Below are positions 33,201 to 48,200 of a stretch of DNA of 64,000 nucleotides, piece after piece; position 1 is the first letter of the stretch; every line of letters starts with the position of its first letter. Made by a program: the position numbers and the translations under genes. This DNA comes from Branchiostoma floridae (Eukaryota; Chordata; Leptocardii; Amphioxiformes; Branchiostomatidae), in contig NC_049990.1 in assembly GCF_000003815.2 (NCBI RefSeq), positions 3,953,333 to 4,017,332 on the forward strand. The letters run 5' to 3'. The notes beneath the pieces were generated by a model. That model was not told the DNA's origin, ran no database searches, and saw only the letters and a list, made by a program, of their open reading frames with translations.

Positions 33201-36200
33201 TGCGTTCTATCTAGCCAATGCGTTACAGAAAGTGGTAAGGGAGTAATACTTGTGACATCTTACATTTGCGTAATTATGTATAGCAATGTCATATTTGAGT
33301 TACACTAGTGCCCCCTTAACGCATCAAAAGTGACGAAGAAAAATTACTTTCATCAATTATACTTACAGTGAATTGCTTGGTACTGATATTGTTTTAATGA
33401 TAGGTGAGGTGATTGTTTTTATTTGTCCTTGTCCGTTGTTATCTTTTTAGAGGTGATCTTAATACTAGCATGTTGCTAAAGTGTATTACCTCTCTGTCCT
33501 GTACTGTATTTTGTTGATCAATAAAAAAATCATTCTTACTGTGTGCTATGTACTGAGGAAAGGTAAACGTCTTATCTTTATTCTCCAAGAACATCACGAA
33601 GGTTACCAAGCCAGACCAGATACATGTTTGGATAGCCTAAAGACTGAGAAGCGCCTCTTCATGATTCTCTATCTCCCCCCCATGGATTAAAGTGAACGCC
33701 AAAGCTGATGTATCGGCTCCCATACCTCCGTGCGGGGCATTAGAAACCCTACTATCTATCTAGACGGCAAGTGCGTGCTTAGGGTAAATTGCCCATGTGG
33801 AGAAAAGCAATAACCCTGCCAGGGAACCAGTGGATCCTTTCACGTACTCCATCAAGGAAAAATATACGTACGACTCTCTTTGAGAACCGGGGCTATTTAA
33901 GGACAATGTAGAGAAACTGCCTTTTTGGAAGATGAATTTCGTCTCCGTTGCTTTCGTACGTGAGTGAACTTTAAAAGTACATTGTGCCTCACCAAGCATT
34001 TTATGGTGTCATTCACCTGCCTTCGTACAGAAACTGAAATAGAGGAAGGTTAATCCTTTTTGAATATGGATCACAACGTCTTAGAGCCCATGCTATTGAA
34101 GGACATTGTAAAGAAGGTGCTTCTTTGGTAGCTGAATGCCGTCACATGTCCTAGTTTTAAAGATGGTCACCCCAGCAAAAAAATCAAACAAGGCAACGCA
34201 GTTATATGACGTGACCATGGCGGGAGGTCCAAAGTGGAATAAACCTACATATTCATTGAATTGATTTCTTCGCCCTTTTTTGTTTATAATGAATGTGATA
34301 TTTTGTGCTATATATGATAATAATGAATATTACAAGTTTATGCTCTACAGGAACTACATTCTATGTTGTGTGCTACACTTAAAAGTGTACATGATGCTAG
34401 TTTTGTTGGGTTTGACTTCTCCTTTATAGGTCTACTAATGTATTACCTGCCTACCTAGTTCCTCGATCCCATCTACATGTAAATTTATTTACCAGCAAAT
34501 AAAAATCAAACATCGCAGCATAGTCGACATATGGGTACTGAACGGCTACTGCAAAAGACCTGAAATTACCAATTCTGTCAATACCTGGTCCCATAGCTCC
34601 ATAATGCCTTGTAAAACAGTTTATGATGTCGTTGATGACGGTTAGACTGAAATTGGACTTTTGAAATCTGGATTTTATTTTTCTTCGACTCATTTACATA
34701 TCAATTAATAGATCTTATTATAAACCTTCGGACAAAACAATCTTACTCAGTGTCAATGATAAAAGACAGTGGAAGCTGTCTGAAGCGTTTGACCGTTTCC
34801 AAAATCATTTGCTTGGATAACTATAATCTGGCGTATTTATGGTATCATTGATTTCTTTTCTAACGAGAAACCGCACAGGATAACACGTTTGACCTTGGGT
34901 ACTTCGTTACTTTTCTTTAATCAGCTGGTGGCTTAGAAGCCAATCCAAGGTCAAGGTACATAATGAATCTATGGGACGTCTTAACTCTTCTCTTGGTCTG
35001 CACCTTCCTAATGAAATTTGTGGCATCATTAGTTAACATCATATTCCCCAAGGAATAGGGGTGGGGTACAAAACTGGATTTTCGTATTGGGTGGGTCCGG
35101 AAAAATCGGACTTAAGCCCCGGTCACAAAGCGCGTACGATTCCTTGCGATGGACTATTCCGCATATCGTACGATGAGCGCAGTACATCGCAACAAAATCG
35201 TAAGCATCGTAAGCCATCGCAACGCATCGGATGATGTTCAAAATTTTTCCAGCGTCGCACGATTTTTCACTTGTGTCTCTTCTGTATAGCCGTCTGACCG
35301 CTTTTGTGCTTCTTTAACCAACAAAATGTGGACATAGCTGTTGAATACCTTCCTATAATATCTTAACTGTAAAAATAAATTTAAAAAACACCATGACAAC
35401 AAGAGTATTACAAGCAAAAGTTCAAATCAAGCGTGAGTACTGGTATGGTTATCTCGGCCTGCTTGCCGGCTCTACGTGTCAGGCTCTTTCGAAGATCGTA
35501 TCATGATATGCTATCAACAAAAAGGTGCCATCATACAAAAATTATATCATAAGCATTATATCATATATATTTTCGACTCATAGAGCCTGCCTTTATGTTC
35601 GAGTTGTCCCCATGGTTATTACGATTATGGTAAACTGACCCAAGACCGACGAGAGCTGAGATTTGATCTAATTATAAACTCACGTGCATGAAGCGATCAA
35701 ACAATTGTCTGCATCACCTGTGCGGGGCGCGCTGTTCTCTGGTTGCGACTGTGTCAGTTGCGACTGATATATTTTCCCTTTTCGTCAATATCGACAATAT
35801 CAGGGAAAACTGAAACCATCACAACATGCTAACAATTCACAAATCTATAACCTCATCAGTAGACAAAATTTGCCGTAATGAAGTCTGCTATGGGGGCAAA
35901 TAAAACCTTACGACGATAGCGAAATTTTGAACATGTTCAAAATCCATTTCAGCTCTATTTTTCGCCATACGACGCTCCCCGATTTACTATGATTCACTGC
36001 GATTGACGCAGGCACGCTCTTATGACCTCATCGTACGATGCACTACGCGCTTTGTGACCACGGCTTTAAGGTGGGTTTACACCTGCGTATATTTCAAGTG
36101 CGCGTGAGTTCCGCATGAAATTTTGTCAATACGCGGCCGAACGCCCAACATTTGGAATTTTTTTGGAATAAATTAAATTGTGCGTCGAGCCCATCTGGCG

Positions 36201-39200
36201 TTTGAATTACGACTTCAGCGTTTTCATTTCGCATGAGATGCGTATGATTGCAACTGACATGCGCAACAGAATTTTCTGTACTGCGAATAGATTCGTATGG
36301 GGTACGTATGTTGGGCGTAATCCGGACGCACACAACGTCTACCGACCGCATGCCTGACGCACCTGGTGCTAACTGCATTCCAAACGCATTTCAGGTGTGT
36401 CAGAGGAACAGTTTCTGTTACATATACTTTTGTTTGCGAGCATTGCCAATAGAGTATTTTTGTTAGAGGAACCCTTTGTACTACGTATGCTTTTGTTTAC
36501 AGGCAGTGCAAGTAGAACATTGACAAGTAAACAGTGAAGAGTTTTTCTTATTCATTTGCGAAGCAGTGACACTGTGCTTTTACAGTAATGTGGGCCATCA
36601 TTTACCTTAAGAAATTATGTGCACTGTTAAGATTGTGTTTGTTTTCACTTTGTCCTTAATGATTTCCCCTATCATCTTAGTATTTAAACTAGAGTTCCAC
36701 GAACACATACCTTTGCCAAATAAACCAGGTTTGTTATGTAGGATGATGTCTGTAGACAAATGCATTACTCATTTCATTTTCTTTATAATTATATGCTTGG
36801 ACTTGGTTTATAAAATTTCGGCATTGATTATGCAAATTAGATCCCAAGTTACAATTAATTGATATCAAATTGTATCAAGCATTACTAAAGCTATCAGCAT
36901 ACCAAAAATCATGATGATCCTTTTTCAACTTGATGAAAGTACTATAATGGAATGCAGTGGATTTATGAACTTTTCTTAATGAATTATGCAAATTAGCTGT
37001 TAATTTCCATAATAAGTATCACATTATATAAGTCTTCACTTATCATTATCATTATAAAATCATGACGATCCGTCAACATGTCCATATTTTGCCTTTAATT
37101 ATGCAAATGAGATCATCATTTGCATGATAAATATGTATTGACATTTCTCTCTTTCTCAGCTACATATGTGACTAATTTTAAAGTCCTATCATGGAATGTA
37201 GTGAATATATAAAATATCCTCATTAATTATGCAAATTAGCTGTTGATTTGCATAATTGGTATCTCATTATCTAGGTCTTCACTTACGCTACCTACATACC
37301 AAAAAACATGATGATCCGTCAACACGTTCATATTTTCTCATTAATCATGCAAATGAGGCCATCATTTGCATAATTGATATCTATCGACATTTCTCTCCTT
37401 CCCAGCTACATATGTGACAAGTTTGAAAGTCCTATCATGGAATGCAGTGGATTCATAAATTTCCCTCATTAATTATGCAAATTAGCTGTTGATTTGCATA
37501 ATTAGCATACCATTATGTAAGTCATCACTCATTCTATCTACATACCAAAAATCATGACGATCCGTCAACACGTTGTAGAGTTATTCTCGTCCAAAGTTCG
37601 AAAGGAAACCGGCGCCTGCAGTTCCAAAAAAGCCGCTAGGGGGCCCAAACTCACAGCACTTACTTTCTGTTTCAAGGACTATCTACCACTCAAAAATCAT
37701 GATCACAGCATGTCCAGAACACGAGATATCAAAAATTGAGGTTCTGCTGCAGTACCTTAGCAAGCCGCTAGGGGGCCCATTATCGAACTTGACCTTCGTT
37801 TTCCCGACCCCTACCCACCTACCGAATAGTATCGGGATCCATCTAAGGCTTCTTGAGTTATGCTGTTAACAGACAGACAGACAGACACACAGACACACAG
37901 ACTCACAAGCCCAAAACATAACCTTAGCCATTCTGGCAAAGGTAACTACTATAAAAACTAGAGTTCGGCGACCTCATACCTCCATGAAAAGTTAAAGCTT
38001 TCGTAAATTTCATGCAATTGACTAAGACATTAACATAATGTATGCATGGTGTTGTTAATCATTGACACGTTCACATGTCACAATTATTAAATTCCCATTA
38101 TTAATCATAAAGAGGTTTTGCAATTTTTACATAAATTATGCAAATAAGTTCCTCATTACCATATTTGGTATCTGCTTATATTCCACCTATCATAATTAAC
38201 ATGTGTTACATGTATTGAGGTCCAGTTATTGAAAACAATGGAACTGTACAATTTCCTCATTAATTATGCAAATTCAGTCATCATTTGCATAACATGTATA
38301 TCATTATGAACATCTTTGCCTAAGCTACCTGCATGCCTAAATTGCAGGCAATCCGTCGTTCCTTTCTGCAGTTATCCTCTTTGGAGTGTCTTGACAAAAA
38401 CGCCCCTGCAGTTCCACAATTGAATGTTAGGGGACTGAAACTTGCCCCACTTTGTCATGACGCTAAAAGCTATCTACCACCCAAATGTCACGACCATATC
38501 ACGTACGGGACAAGAGATACATTGAAAAAACTGCTATGATAGAATATTCTCATTAATTATGTAAATGTACTCCTATTTTGCATAATTAGTATTTTATCTT
38601 GTACAACATTGTCTAAGGTACCTACATACCAAAAATCATGAAAATCCATTATTCCCTTCTTGAGTTATCCTCGTCAGAAGTTTTTGACAAAAATGCCCCT
38701 GCTATCCCAAAATTAGACGCTAGGGGGCCCAAACTTATGTCATTTTTTCCTGAGCACAAGAGCTATCTAATACTCAAAAATCTTGACCATAGCATGTTGA
38801 GAACACCGAGATAGCAAAACCGGAAGTTGCGCTGCAGTACCAAGGTCACACACCAGGGGGCCCAAAATTGACCTTGACCTTCGTGTTCCCAACCCCTACC
38901 CACATACCAAATATCATCGTAGTCCATCAAGAGATTCTCAAGTTATGCTGACCACACTATGCGGACACACAGACAGACACACACACACACACACAGACAC
39001 ACACACAGACACACTCAAAACTATACCTCCATTTTTTCATGGAGGTAATCACACTCATACACACCACAAAACGTATTCAAGATCTTTATCAAACACGTAA
39101 ATTAAACAATTATGAAACCTTACGCCCTCTTTCAAAGTTGTAATATGGCTCTATATTGCACCTTTATATCATGTGGTTCTACACACACAAAAAGTGCCAT

Positions 39201-42200
39201 TATCAGCAAATTAAGTCAAATATCTGTTACACAAAATGGCATGTGTGTCACACAAATTGACCCAGTGCTTGAGCAGGTTCCTCTACATCTTCCCGTCCCT
39301 GGAGGCTCTGTTGGGACCAGATTCATGGTGTCCTGCAAGTTGTGACCATCTCTCCATGCCCCCGGTACAAATTCGTCGGTGCTGGCCTGGATCTGACATC
39401 TTGAGATGATTTTTTTGTCTGGACTCAGATGCACCTTCGTATTTATTCCAAATCTGGAGTGTGCGTCGATCTCGCTATCAGTACGCGTAGTATGCGCAAA
39501 GCGATCGCAGAACGCACGGTACTAAATCGTGATCTATGTGTGCATTCGTTATACGGTCGCTCATGGTGCGTTGTGTCTGCGCTGTAAGAACGCTATGTAC
39601 TCGCAATACCGCGATATCCGCGTATTACTGCGTATAAAGCGCAAACATGTAGCGTCTTCATAGCGCAATCGACCGACGTGGGACCACTGTATTGCGCATC
39701 CATAACGTTTTGGGCACCAAACTGCGTACGAATGATAGTTTTGTGCATGTCCAAAACTATCGGGTGTACTGTGCGTATATTTTCGTTTGCCTGCGTTCGT
39801 GAAACTTTCTAAAAACGATTCAGATGCGTTTGAGGTGCGACTTGTGCGTGCGGCCGCGTATTGAAGAAATCAGTCAAAATGTCGAAAAATGTCAAAACGG
39901 AACTCATGCGGCATGAAAATATACGCAGGTGTAAACCCACCTTTATATACTTAAACCATTGCTTCCGATTCTCCCCCGACTTACGACGCACTGCGCTTAT
40001 CCTGCGCATCGGAAGGAATCGCAATGAATCGTACGCGCTTTGTGACCGGGGCTTAAGAGAAAAAAATCAGTGGACTAGATGCTGGACTAATTCGAAAATG
40101 AACAGATTATAGATCTACTAGCAGGCGTTCGAATATTTTGGGGCTTACAGATCAAAGAAAAGAACTGAAGTATAGTAGAAGAGAGTTGAAAGTCATTTTT
40201 ACCAGGCTTCTACAGTCAAACTTGGTCTAAAATTAAGGAAGTTGGTGTTGTTTACATGGCTCGGATAGGATTTAAAACGTCAAGGGACGTCGGACATTCC
40301 ATTAAAACGAATACTTTAAAGGGAACTGTACCGTCCATTCACAAGTTTCCACAGATAATCAGGTCCATGTTCAGGTCCGCACCTGGACATAACCCTCTGG
40401 ACCTGGACCGTGCGTACCTGTACCTAAATTTTCTGTACCGACACTGCCCCCTACCAACGACACATCAAACTCGTAACTTCTCTTAAATCAACCTAGTGCC
40501 TTATAGGCCAATGCTCAAGGTGATTGCCAAATCGATAGCACATCTTCCCCCTTCCCCATTTTAACGAACTGCTGTGCCCTTTACTACATTATTCACTTGT
40601 TTCCAAACGACACATCAAACGGGGGTTACTTATCTTCAATCAACCCTCCGGTTACATCTGCATTAGCCAAGACATTTGTTTTGTGGCTTTGTCGATGAAG
40701 GTTAAGGTCGTATCTCACTGCACGTAGAGCATTGCGGGGTTCGAAGATTACCCAGCGAATTTCAGAGAAAAAGAAATAATTTTCTTACGTTTTGTGTACT
40801 ATCTTGTTGTTTTCTAAGTCGTAGTTTTACGTATTACGGAATATCAAAATTATTCATAGGTGAAATATACAAAATTGGGGAAAATAACACAACAGTGCAG
40901 CAATGAGCGAACCCCACAGTGCCGCACCGGTGTCCCAAATGCAATGAGATACCACATTGAATTCATGTAATTAGATACGCCAGAAAGAGTTACTCAAACA
41001 AGCTATTCCAAGAACCATATCCAGTTGCTTGAGTAACTGCTTTTTGGTGTTTTTGGCTTCGATATCATACCTCTGCCTTCGCTGAGTCTAAATTATTTGT
41101 GTTTATGACATCAATTGTCTCTCAATGACAAATCAAATGATATGGATCGACTCTGTGGGTTCGAAAACAATGACCAAAACAGTCCGTGGAACCGATATGA
41201 AGCCTATGTCCTTGCTGATTTGAAAGGTGCCCCCAATGAGCAGTTTGTGATATCATTCGTTTGTTTTCAAGACGGTTGTTCCCCAACGACGGATCAAACC
41301 AAACGATTGATGCTTTTCATGGTTAGATGCTCTTCAGTCAACCTTGTTGTTTAGTGGGTAACGACCGAGGTGATTCGAAGATCGATATGATCGAAACAGT
41401 CCCAGCTGGAGAATACGACCTCAAAGGTCATCATTTCTGTAGCGTTGTACCCAGATTTCTGTGGTGGATTTGTTTCTAGAATACGATGCATAAAACAAGA
41501 ACACGGAACAATATACTGTAAATTCAAAAGCTGAAACTGAAAACCACTGCGAACATTTATCCATGGCAGTAAAGGTCCCCTCTCACTGGACGTGGGGCAC
41601 GCTTGCGGCATTGCTGCGTTCGTTCACTGCGGCACTGTTGTGTTAATTTCACCGATTTTGTCTTGCACTCACACTGACGTGCGGCACTTTTGCGTTTCTA
41701 GACTAAATGAACATGTTATTGACAATTGCAGCGTTGTCAATTTATGAAAAATCACTGTAAAATGACGAGAATGCCCCAAAATGAGATTTATAATGAAAAT
41801 ATTTCCCTTATGATAATGAATTATATGATGCATATGCTATAAATAACCTTGAAAGACTTTTACAGTAAAGGAAATGACCCGAATGAACAGACACGAACCA
41901 TATATCAGATTTGACTCCATGTGTACGTTTTGCACCATGTAACGTTATGTGTCATGATGTATGTTTATATGTTTATCAAGCTCCTTGATGTTTATTCACC
42001 AATTTTGCAAATTTCTAAAATGAAAATGTTTGATATTTCATAATTTTTTCTATGACGCGGAGTATTTTCATTGTCGGCGGATGGCTTGCCAGCCTATTGA
42101 TGATGTCTAAGTCTATCATATTTGTAAAAAGTGACAAAAATATGGCCCATGGGTCCGAATAACTGCAATTTTGTATTTTATCGGCGGCAGCCTACCAGGA

Positions 42201-45200
42201 ATGATTACACTGCTTGTAACCTTATAGCGCAAACTCAAAAGCAAACGTTATCATTTTCTCTACATCCGTAGGTTAATCGATAAACCAATTACTTATTTTT
42301 TTGTTTTCAAGTATAAAATAATGACCTACTTCCCATTAAATAATTCAAAAGATGTATTTTTAAGTTATCTCTAAATACGGATACAAGGTAAGTTTTGTGG
42401 AATTCGCAATGCTGTAACTGGATCGAAAACCGCTGTAAAATTATTAGAAATGCATCTAAAATAGCTTTTCGGTGATAAAAGGATGTTTACTTTTGATTCT
42501 TGGTGTAAAATAGGCAAATATATCATAGATACTGTTTGGGGCGTGGTGGCGGCACTGTGGGGGCATTGTTGGGGCACTGTTGGGGCACCGTTGGGGCATC
42601 TTGCCACTTGCGTTATTTTTAAACTTTCCAAAAAACGTCGCGCTTGCAACCGGCACTTCTAGGTTTGCTTGCGGCACCTCTAGGTTTCGCGGGGTCACCT
42701 CTAGGTTCCGTTGGGGTACATCTGCGTTTTCGAACGCAGCAATGCCGCAAGCGTGCCCCACGTCCAGTGAGAGGGGACCTTAAGAGACTACAGTGCATGG
42801 TGCTGCCGCGAACTTAAAACCACCGAGAAAAGTCCTTTTTCCTGCTATCGCAAAATAAAATCCCCGTGAACTTAAATGCATTTACAGTATCACGGCTGAG
42901 ATATAACGAGCCGCTGAGAAACCCCGTACATTCAGATTTGAAGACAAGACAGTAGATGCATGATTTCCATTGTTTCTGTTTTATACATAGATATTTGAAA
43001 ATAACATCCATTGCGATTTCTATTGAGTAGCTTCATTGTTACGGGTATCCGACACATTGTATGAGTGTGTCGTAGTACAATATTAATGATCGTCAAAATT
43101 ATGACAAGATTATATTTTAACACTTAACATTATATGATAATAATATCAATTGCATATTGTTTCCCCAGGGAATAAATGCATAAGAGACCATACATGGTGT
43201 TATGGACATTAGTGACATGAATTACAATCAAATTGACATTAAAAAATTAGCATAACACTATAAATGTACTACCGCATATAATATATTTCCAGGATCGTTT
43301 CAGAAGAGTTTGATTGCTAGAGTTATGAATGTGGTTGAGTTCCATTCCGCCCATTTTCATTGACATTTCGTGCATGTAACGTCTCTGTTCTCTATGTGAT
43401 ATTAAATATCTACAGTCTGCTGGGTAATTCTGTCTAGTTGTACACGGAATTTTAATGAGTAGTGGTCAAACATATTATTTCCTGATCCTCGAGTATCGCG
43501 TTGAGAATACTTAAGATATTCTAAGTCCAGAAGAAAATTAAATTCTTTCTTAAGTTTTTTTCTTATGTCGGTTGATATCAAACCCTTAACCTGGAGAAAA
43601 TATAGAAAATAAAGATTGCAATGGGGTTCTGTTTCATTCTGTTCCGTGCCCAATTTGTTTCTTACTATATTCGTTCGTTGTTGTGAATTTCTCCCTAATT
43701 CTGTCACAGCAGTCTTCTGCCAGCCTAAAGGAACAACTTTGGATCCGAGCAAAACCAGCCTCCACATCCTGCCAGTCTCGGTTTACACCATTAATATTAA
43801 AAAAACTACGGACATGCATCTAGCTAGACAAACAGACACACTGTATTGTCTTATTGTGTTAATCATCCTGTAAAATGTTAGTTTTATTACTTAACTTATT
43901 GTTTTAATGTACCTGTGTGTTTGTTTTAATGCCTAAATACACAGTTCAGTGCGCTACAGCGCTGTAATGTATTTGGAGATTGGGACTTAAATCATTAAAC
44001 AATCAATACACACAACAAAAGCAATACTTTCTGTTTTGATAAAGGTAGCCCAAAAAAACAAACAAGCGAACTCAGGTGAAGACATTGCCTCCACCTTGTT
44101 GACGATAATACTGATCATCAACGGAATCCATATATCTTCCATCTGCCCCTCCCGTTGACAATGTACCTGACTCGAGTAAAGGTGGACTCTCACTACACTT
44201 GGGTCACCGGTGCAGCACTGTGGGGTTCGTAGATGACTCAACGAATTTCAGAGATAAAGAACGAATTTTCTTCAGTTTTGTGTATTTTGACGTATTACAC
44301 AATATCTAAATTATTAAAAATCAGCGAAAATAACAAAACAGTTCCGCAGTGAACGAACCCCGCAGTGCCGCACCGGTGCCCCAAGTGCAGTGAGAATCTA
44401 CCTTAAGGCATGAAACATGATCTCTGACGGTCGACTGGGAAACCAATTACACGGGTGGATGGTACGCAGATGCCGGGGAAATGGTCTCTGATTTATGGTG
44501 AAACTAACTAGTATGGAAGAAAATTACCAAAAATGTAGAAAAAAATGTTTAAAATGTTTCTGCGTGGATAGAGTATCAGACTGTAAATGGCACCATTCGA
44601 AATGCGTACAGCCCTCGTATGTTGTCCAATTTCCCTTGTTCTTTGAGTGGAATACGTAAAACAAATATGAAAGCAAATTAACTAGACTAAGTGTGTGAAC
44701 AGTCTTACCGCCCCTACGGCTTCCTGAGCTACAGGACTGATGGATGGATGGATGGAAGTATGGAAGAAAATGACCAAAAGGGCAGAAAAAATGTTTAAAA
44801 TGTTTCTCCATTCATTGGAAACGTCACCATTTCAAAAACGCACAATCCTATTATGTTGTCAAATGTCATTGTTCTGCAGGGAATATGTAAAGAAAATCAC
44901 CGAAAAGGTAGCAAAATGTTTTAAAATGTTTCTGCATTGATTGACAACGTCACAATTTGAAAAACGTGCAATCCTAGTATGTTCGGAGGTAATACGTAAT
45001 AAAAATGAAACCAAATTCGTCATATTATGTTCCTAATCTATTTTCCTTGCCTGTGCGTAATGCGTTTCATTAATGTGTGGATTATGCCCAATGTACCGTG
45101 TCATTTTGCTGAGTATTCATTGATAGCTCGGCGCCAACTTCCCATTACATCAGCATCGCCCTTCGTCATTTAGATGGAGAATTATGTGCTGCACATAGAA

Positions 45201-48200
45201 CGGAATCAGCTCTCATGAGTTTGAGTTAAGGCAAATTTAGGTAGTTTGCAAATGAGTTGTGATACATGCGTAATTGTCTGGAAGTTTTGGTGTAACTCTA
45301 GTTTGATTACAAATATATATGACATGACACGATAATAAAATTCATCCATTCATTCATTCATATATATAGTTTGATTCAGTTGCACATTGGTTCAATACCT
45401 TTTATATGAGTGTCATATACAGTAAAAGGGATGTTCGCGGTGGTTTCATACTTCTTCGCGAACTTAAAACCACCGTGATTTTTTTTTGTTCTGTCTTCTG
45501 TCCACGTACTCCCTTGTTTCAACCACGAACTTAAAAATCACCACGAAAATTCCATTTTGTCTCCACCGCACAACGAAATCCCTGCGAGTATTTCCCCTAT
45601 TACAGTGTGTTATGATGAGCCAAAGGCTTTAAAAATTATCGAAAATCATAAAATCACAAACATCCTTAGTGGTTTGAATACTATAAGATTTCTGGACGTT
45701 TTCTAACAGGGTTGACATGCCTACGTGAACACATGGGTATCTCAAATCTAATACAGCTTTTATGATATCATATATATAAAATAAAAAATAAAATACGAAT
45801 TTCCAAACGATTCTACAGTCAAATTGTCCTTAGTAGTTTCAGTACTATGAAGATTCTACGAGCTTTTTTATGGTGTTGAGATGTGTACACGGGCAGAGTG
45901 GAATCTCACAATTCATGACATATGATACAGCTTTTTGTAATATCAAAATATGAAGATTCTAGATTCTAATTCAGAAACAATTCTACCGTAAAACTTTTCC
46001 TAGTGGTTCAAGTGATATGAGAATTCTACAAGACTCCAAACAGTGTTGAGATGTTCAGATATTGGCACAGGCGAATCTCACATTTCATGACATATGATAC
46101 AGCTTTTTATGATAAATATAACAACTCAAATTCACAAACAACGATTCTACAGTCAAATCGTGGTTTCAGTCCTGTGAGAACTTTATCAGATTTTTACAGT
46201 GTTGAGATGTTTAGATACAGGCACAGGGGAATCTCATAGACCGTGGCACATGATATGGCTTCACCTTTGCTAGAGGATGCAGAAAAAGGGCTGTCAGATC
46301 TGTCCTCTACGGAACCTCTTCATCAAGATTTGTCCGCTTTTCCTGAATATTTCATACACTACATACCGATGATTGATGACTGAAGGATCTCGTTTCGGCA
46401 GGGGAATCCCACGGCTATCAGAGCTACACGGTCGTTTGAACACTTCGAACTAAAGGTGCGCTCACATCGGTCTTGTGTCAAGCGTGCGTCACTGCGGGGT
46501 TCGAAAGATACTCAACGAATTTCAGAGATAAAGAACGAATTTTCTTTCTTTTGTGTATTTTGTCGTCTTCTAAGTCATACTTTTACGTATCACGCGATAT
46601 CTTAATTATAAAAAATCCGAGAAAATACCAAAACAGTGACACAGTAAACGAACCCCGCAGTGACGCAAGCTTGACACAAGTGTGGTGGGAGCGCACCTTT
46701 AAGGTGGTATCTCACTGCACTTGGAGCACCCGTGCGGCACTGCGGGGTCCGTTCACTGCGGCACTGTTTAGTTATTTTTGCCAATTTCTAACAATATTTT
46801 CTAACATATTGTGTAATACGTTAAAGTATGACTTAGAAGACAATAGAATACGCAAAACGGAAGAAAATCCGTTCTTTATCTCTGAAATTCGTTGAGTCAT
46901 CTACGAACCCCGCAGTGCCGCACCGGTGCCACAAGTGCGGTGAGATACTACCTTAACGTCTATCCTGGAATACTTTAAGCGGGTGAAGAACGGGAATCAT
47001 TAACGTTTTTTTATTGAAATCCTTAAATAGAAATGGCGGTTATAAATACAGAATTATTGTACGTTTAATGGCGACGATCGTCTGTGCTTATACCAAAGGT
47101 ATTAACCAATGGCAAATAACGACAGCACAGCATTTTTGGACAAATAGAGTATGCATTATCATGAGATAACTAAAGGTCATCTGGTACTATACTCCACTTG
47201 TAATTCTTCATGTCGTATCTATAACATATTTAGTTGTTGTTGTTTTTTTCAGAAATTGCAAAATATGTGAATGGGGTCGTCATTGTCTAGCCAAGAAGCA
47301 TCGTGTCGTTTCAATGCACGAAGAAAGAATGGAGGCAAGCACAGAATAGCTAAAAGGCCGTCTAAGACAGTACGGTCGTTTGAACACTTCAAACTGAAGT
47401 GGATCCTGGAACACTTTAACCGGGTGAAGCACGGGAATCATTAACGTTTTTATTGAAATCCTTAAATAGAAATGGCGGTGATAAAATACATGAATATTGT
47501 ACGTTTAATGACAACGATCGTCTACGCGTGTACAGTATCAACCAAAAGCAAATAAGGACAGCACAGAATTTTTGGACAAATAGAATAAGCATTAGCATGA
47601 GATAAAAGGTCATCCGGCACTCCAATTGGATTCTACACGTCGTATTGACATAGATTTTAAGATTTTATCTGAAAGGGAAAAATATGCGAATGGGTCGTCA
47701 TAGTCTGTTCAAGACGTATTGTGTCGTTTCAATGTACCAAGAAAGGATGAAGGCAAGCAAAGAATAGCTAAAACGTAATCCAAGACTATGCCATAACCAT
47801 ACTTAACGGTACGGAATACCTTCACTGCTGTAAGACTATAAGGTTTGAGTGTAAAAACCAACATTTAAATCGTATGCAGTCGTAGATACGTGCATTCAAT
47901 GAAAGGACAACTTTTAAACTATGTTACAAACCATATCTTCTGGGAGTCTTTCTATGCCTATATTCCTTATCATGATAAAAGACTGTTGACCTCTATTTAT
48001 TTGAAGACGATTTGGGATGGAAAATAATTTAGGTTAACAATTGCAGAGCTGTTCAAATATTTTGACATTTACAACTGTTTCTATGTCTGTGTAAAGGAAT
48101 AAGAATATGTGTCGTACCTCCACAACCTGAAGACGGTTTGGCATGGTTATATATTTAGATTAACAATTGTAGGGCTTATCTTTGATATCTACAACAATTT

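Larger units (their letters stand above)
35113..40056. mobile_element. TTAA-flanked element family F (GCCCCGGTCACAAAGCGCG ends), nested
   Basis: TTAA then GCCCCGGTCACAAAGCGCG at 35113 faces CGCGCTTTGTGACCGGGGC then TTAA at 40056. A further right-type end (GCGCTTTGTGACCACGGCT) is at 36045-36063, so either two members lie side by side or one was rearranged. TTAA target sites are typical of piggyBac-like and Kolobok-like transposons. No transposase frame is seen. Confidence 0.55.
35053..40462. mobile_element. Outermost element of a nested complex: family E MITE (GGTACC-rich ends)
   Basis: The left end AGGGGTGGGGTACAAAACTG and right end TACCTGTACCTAAATTTTCT...CCCCCTA match the uninterrupted copies at 53318-53736 and 58972-59397 in reverse orientation. 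Its interior resumes after 40056 (GATTCGAAAATGAACAGA, TTTTGGGGCTTACA), matching 53561-53640. Everything between 35113 and 40056 is later insertion. Confidence 0.6.
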
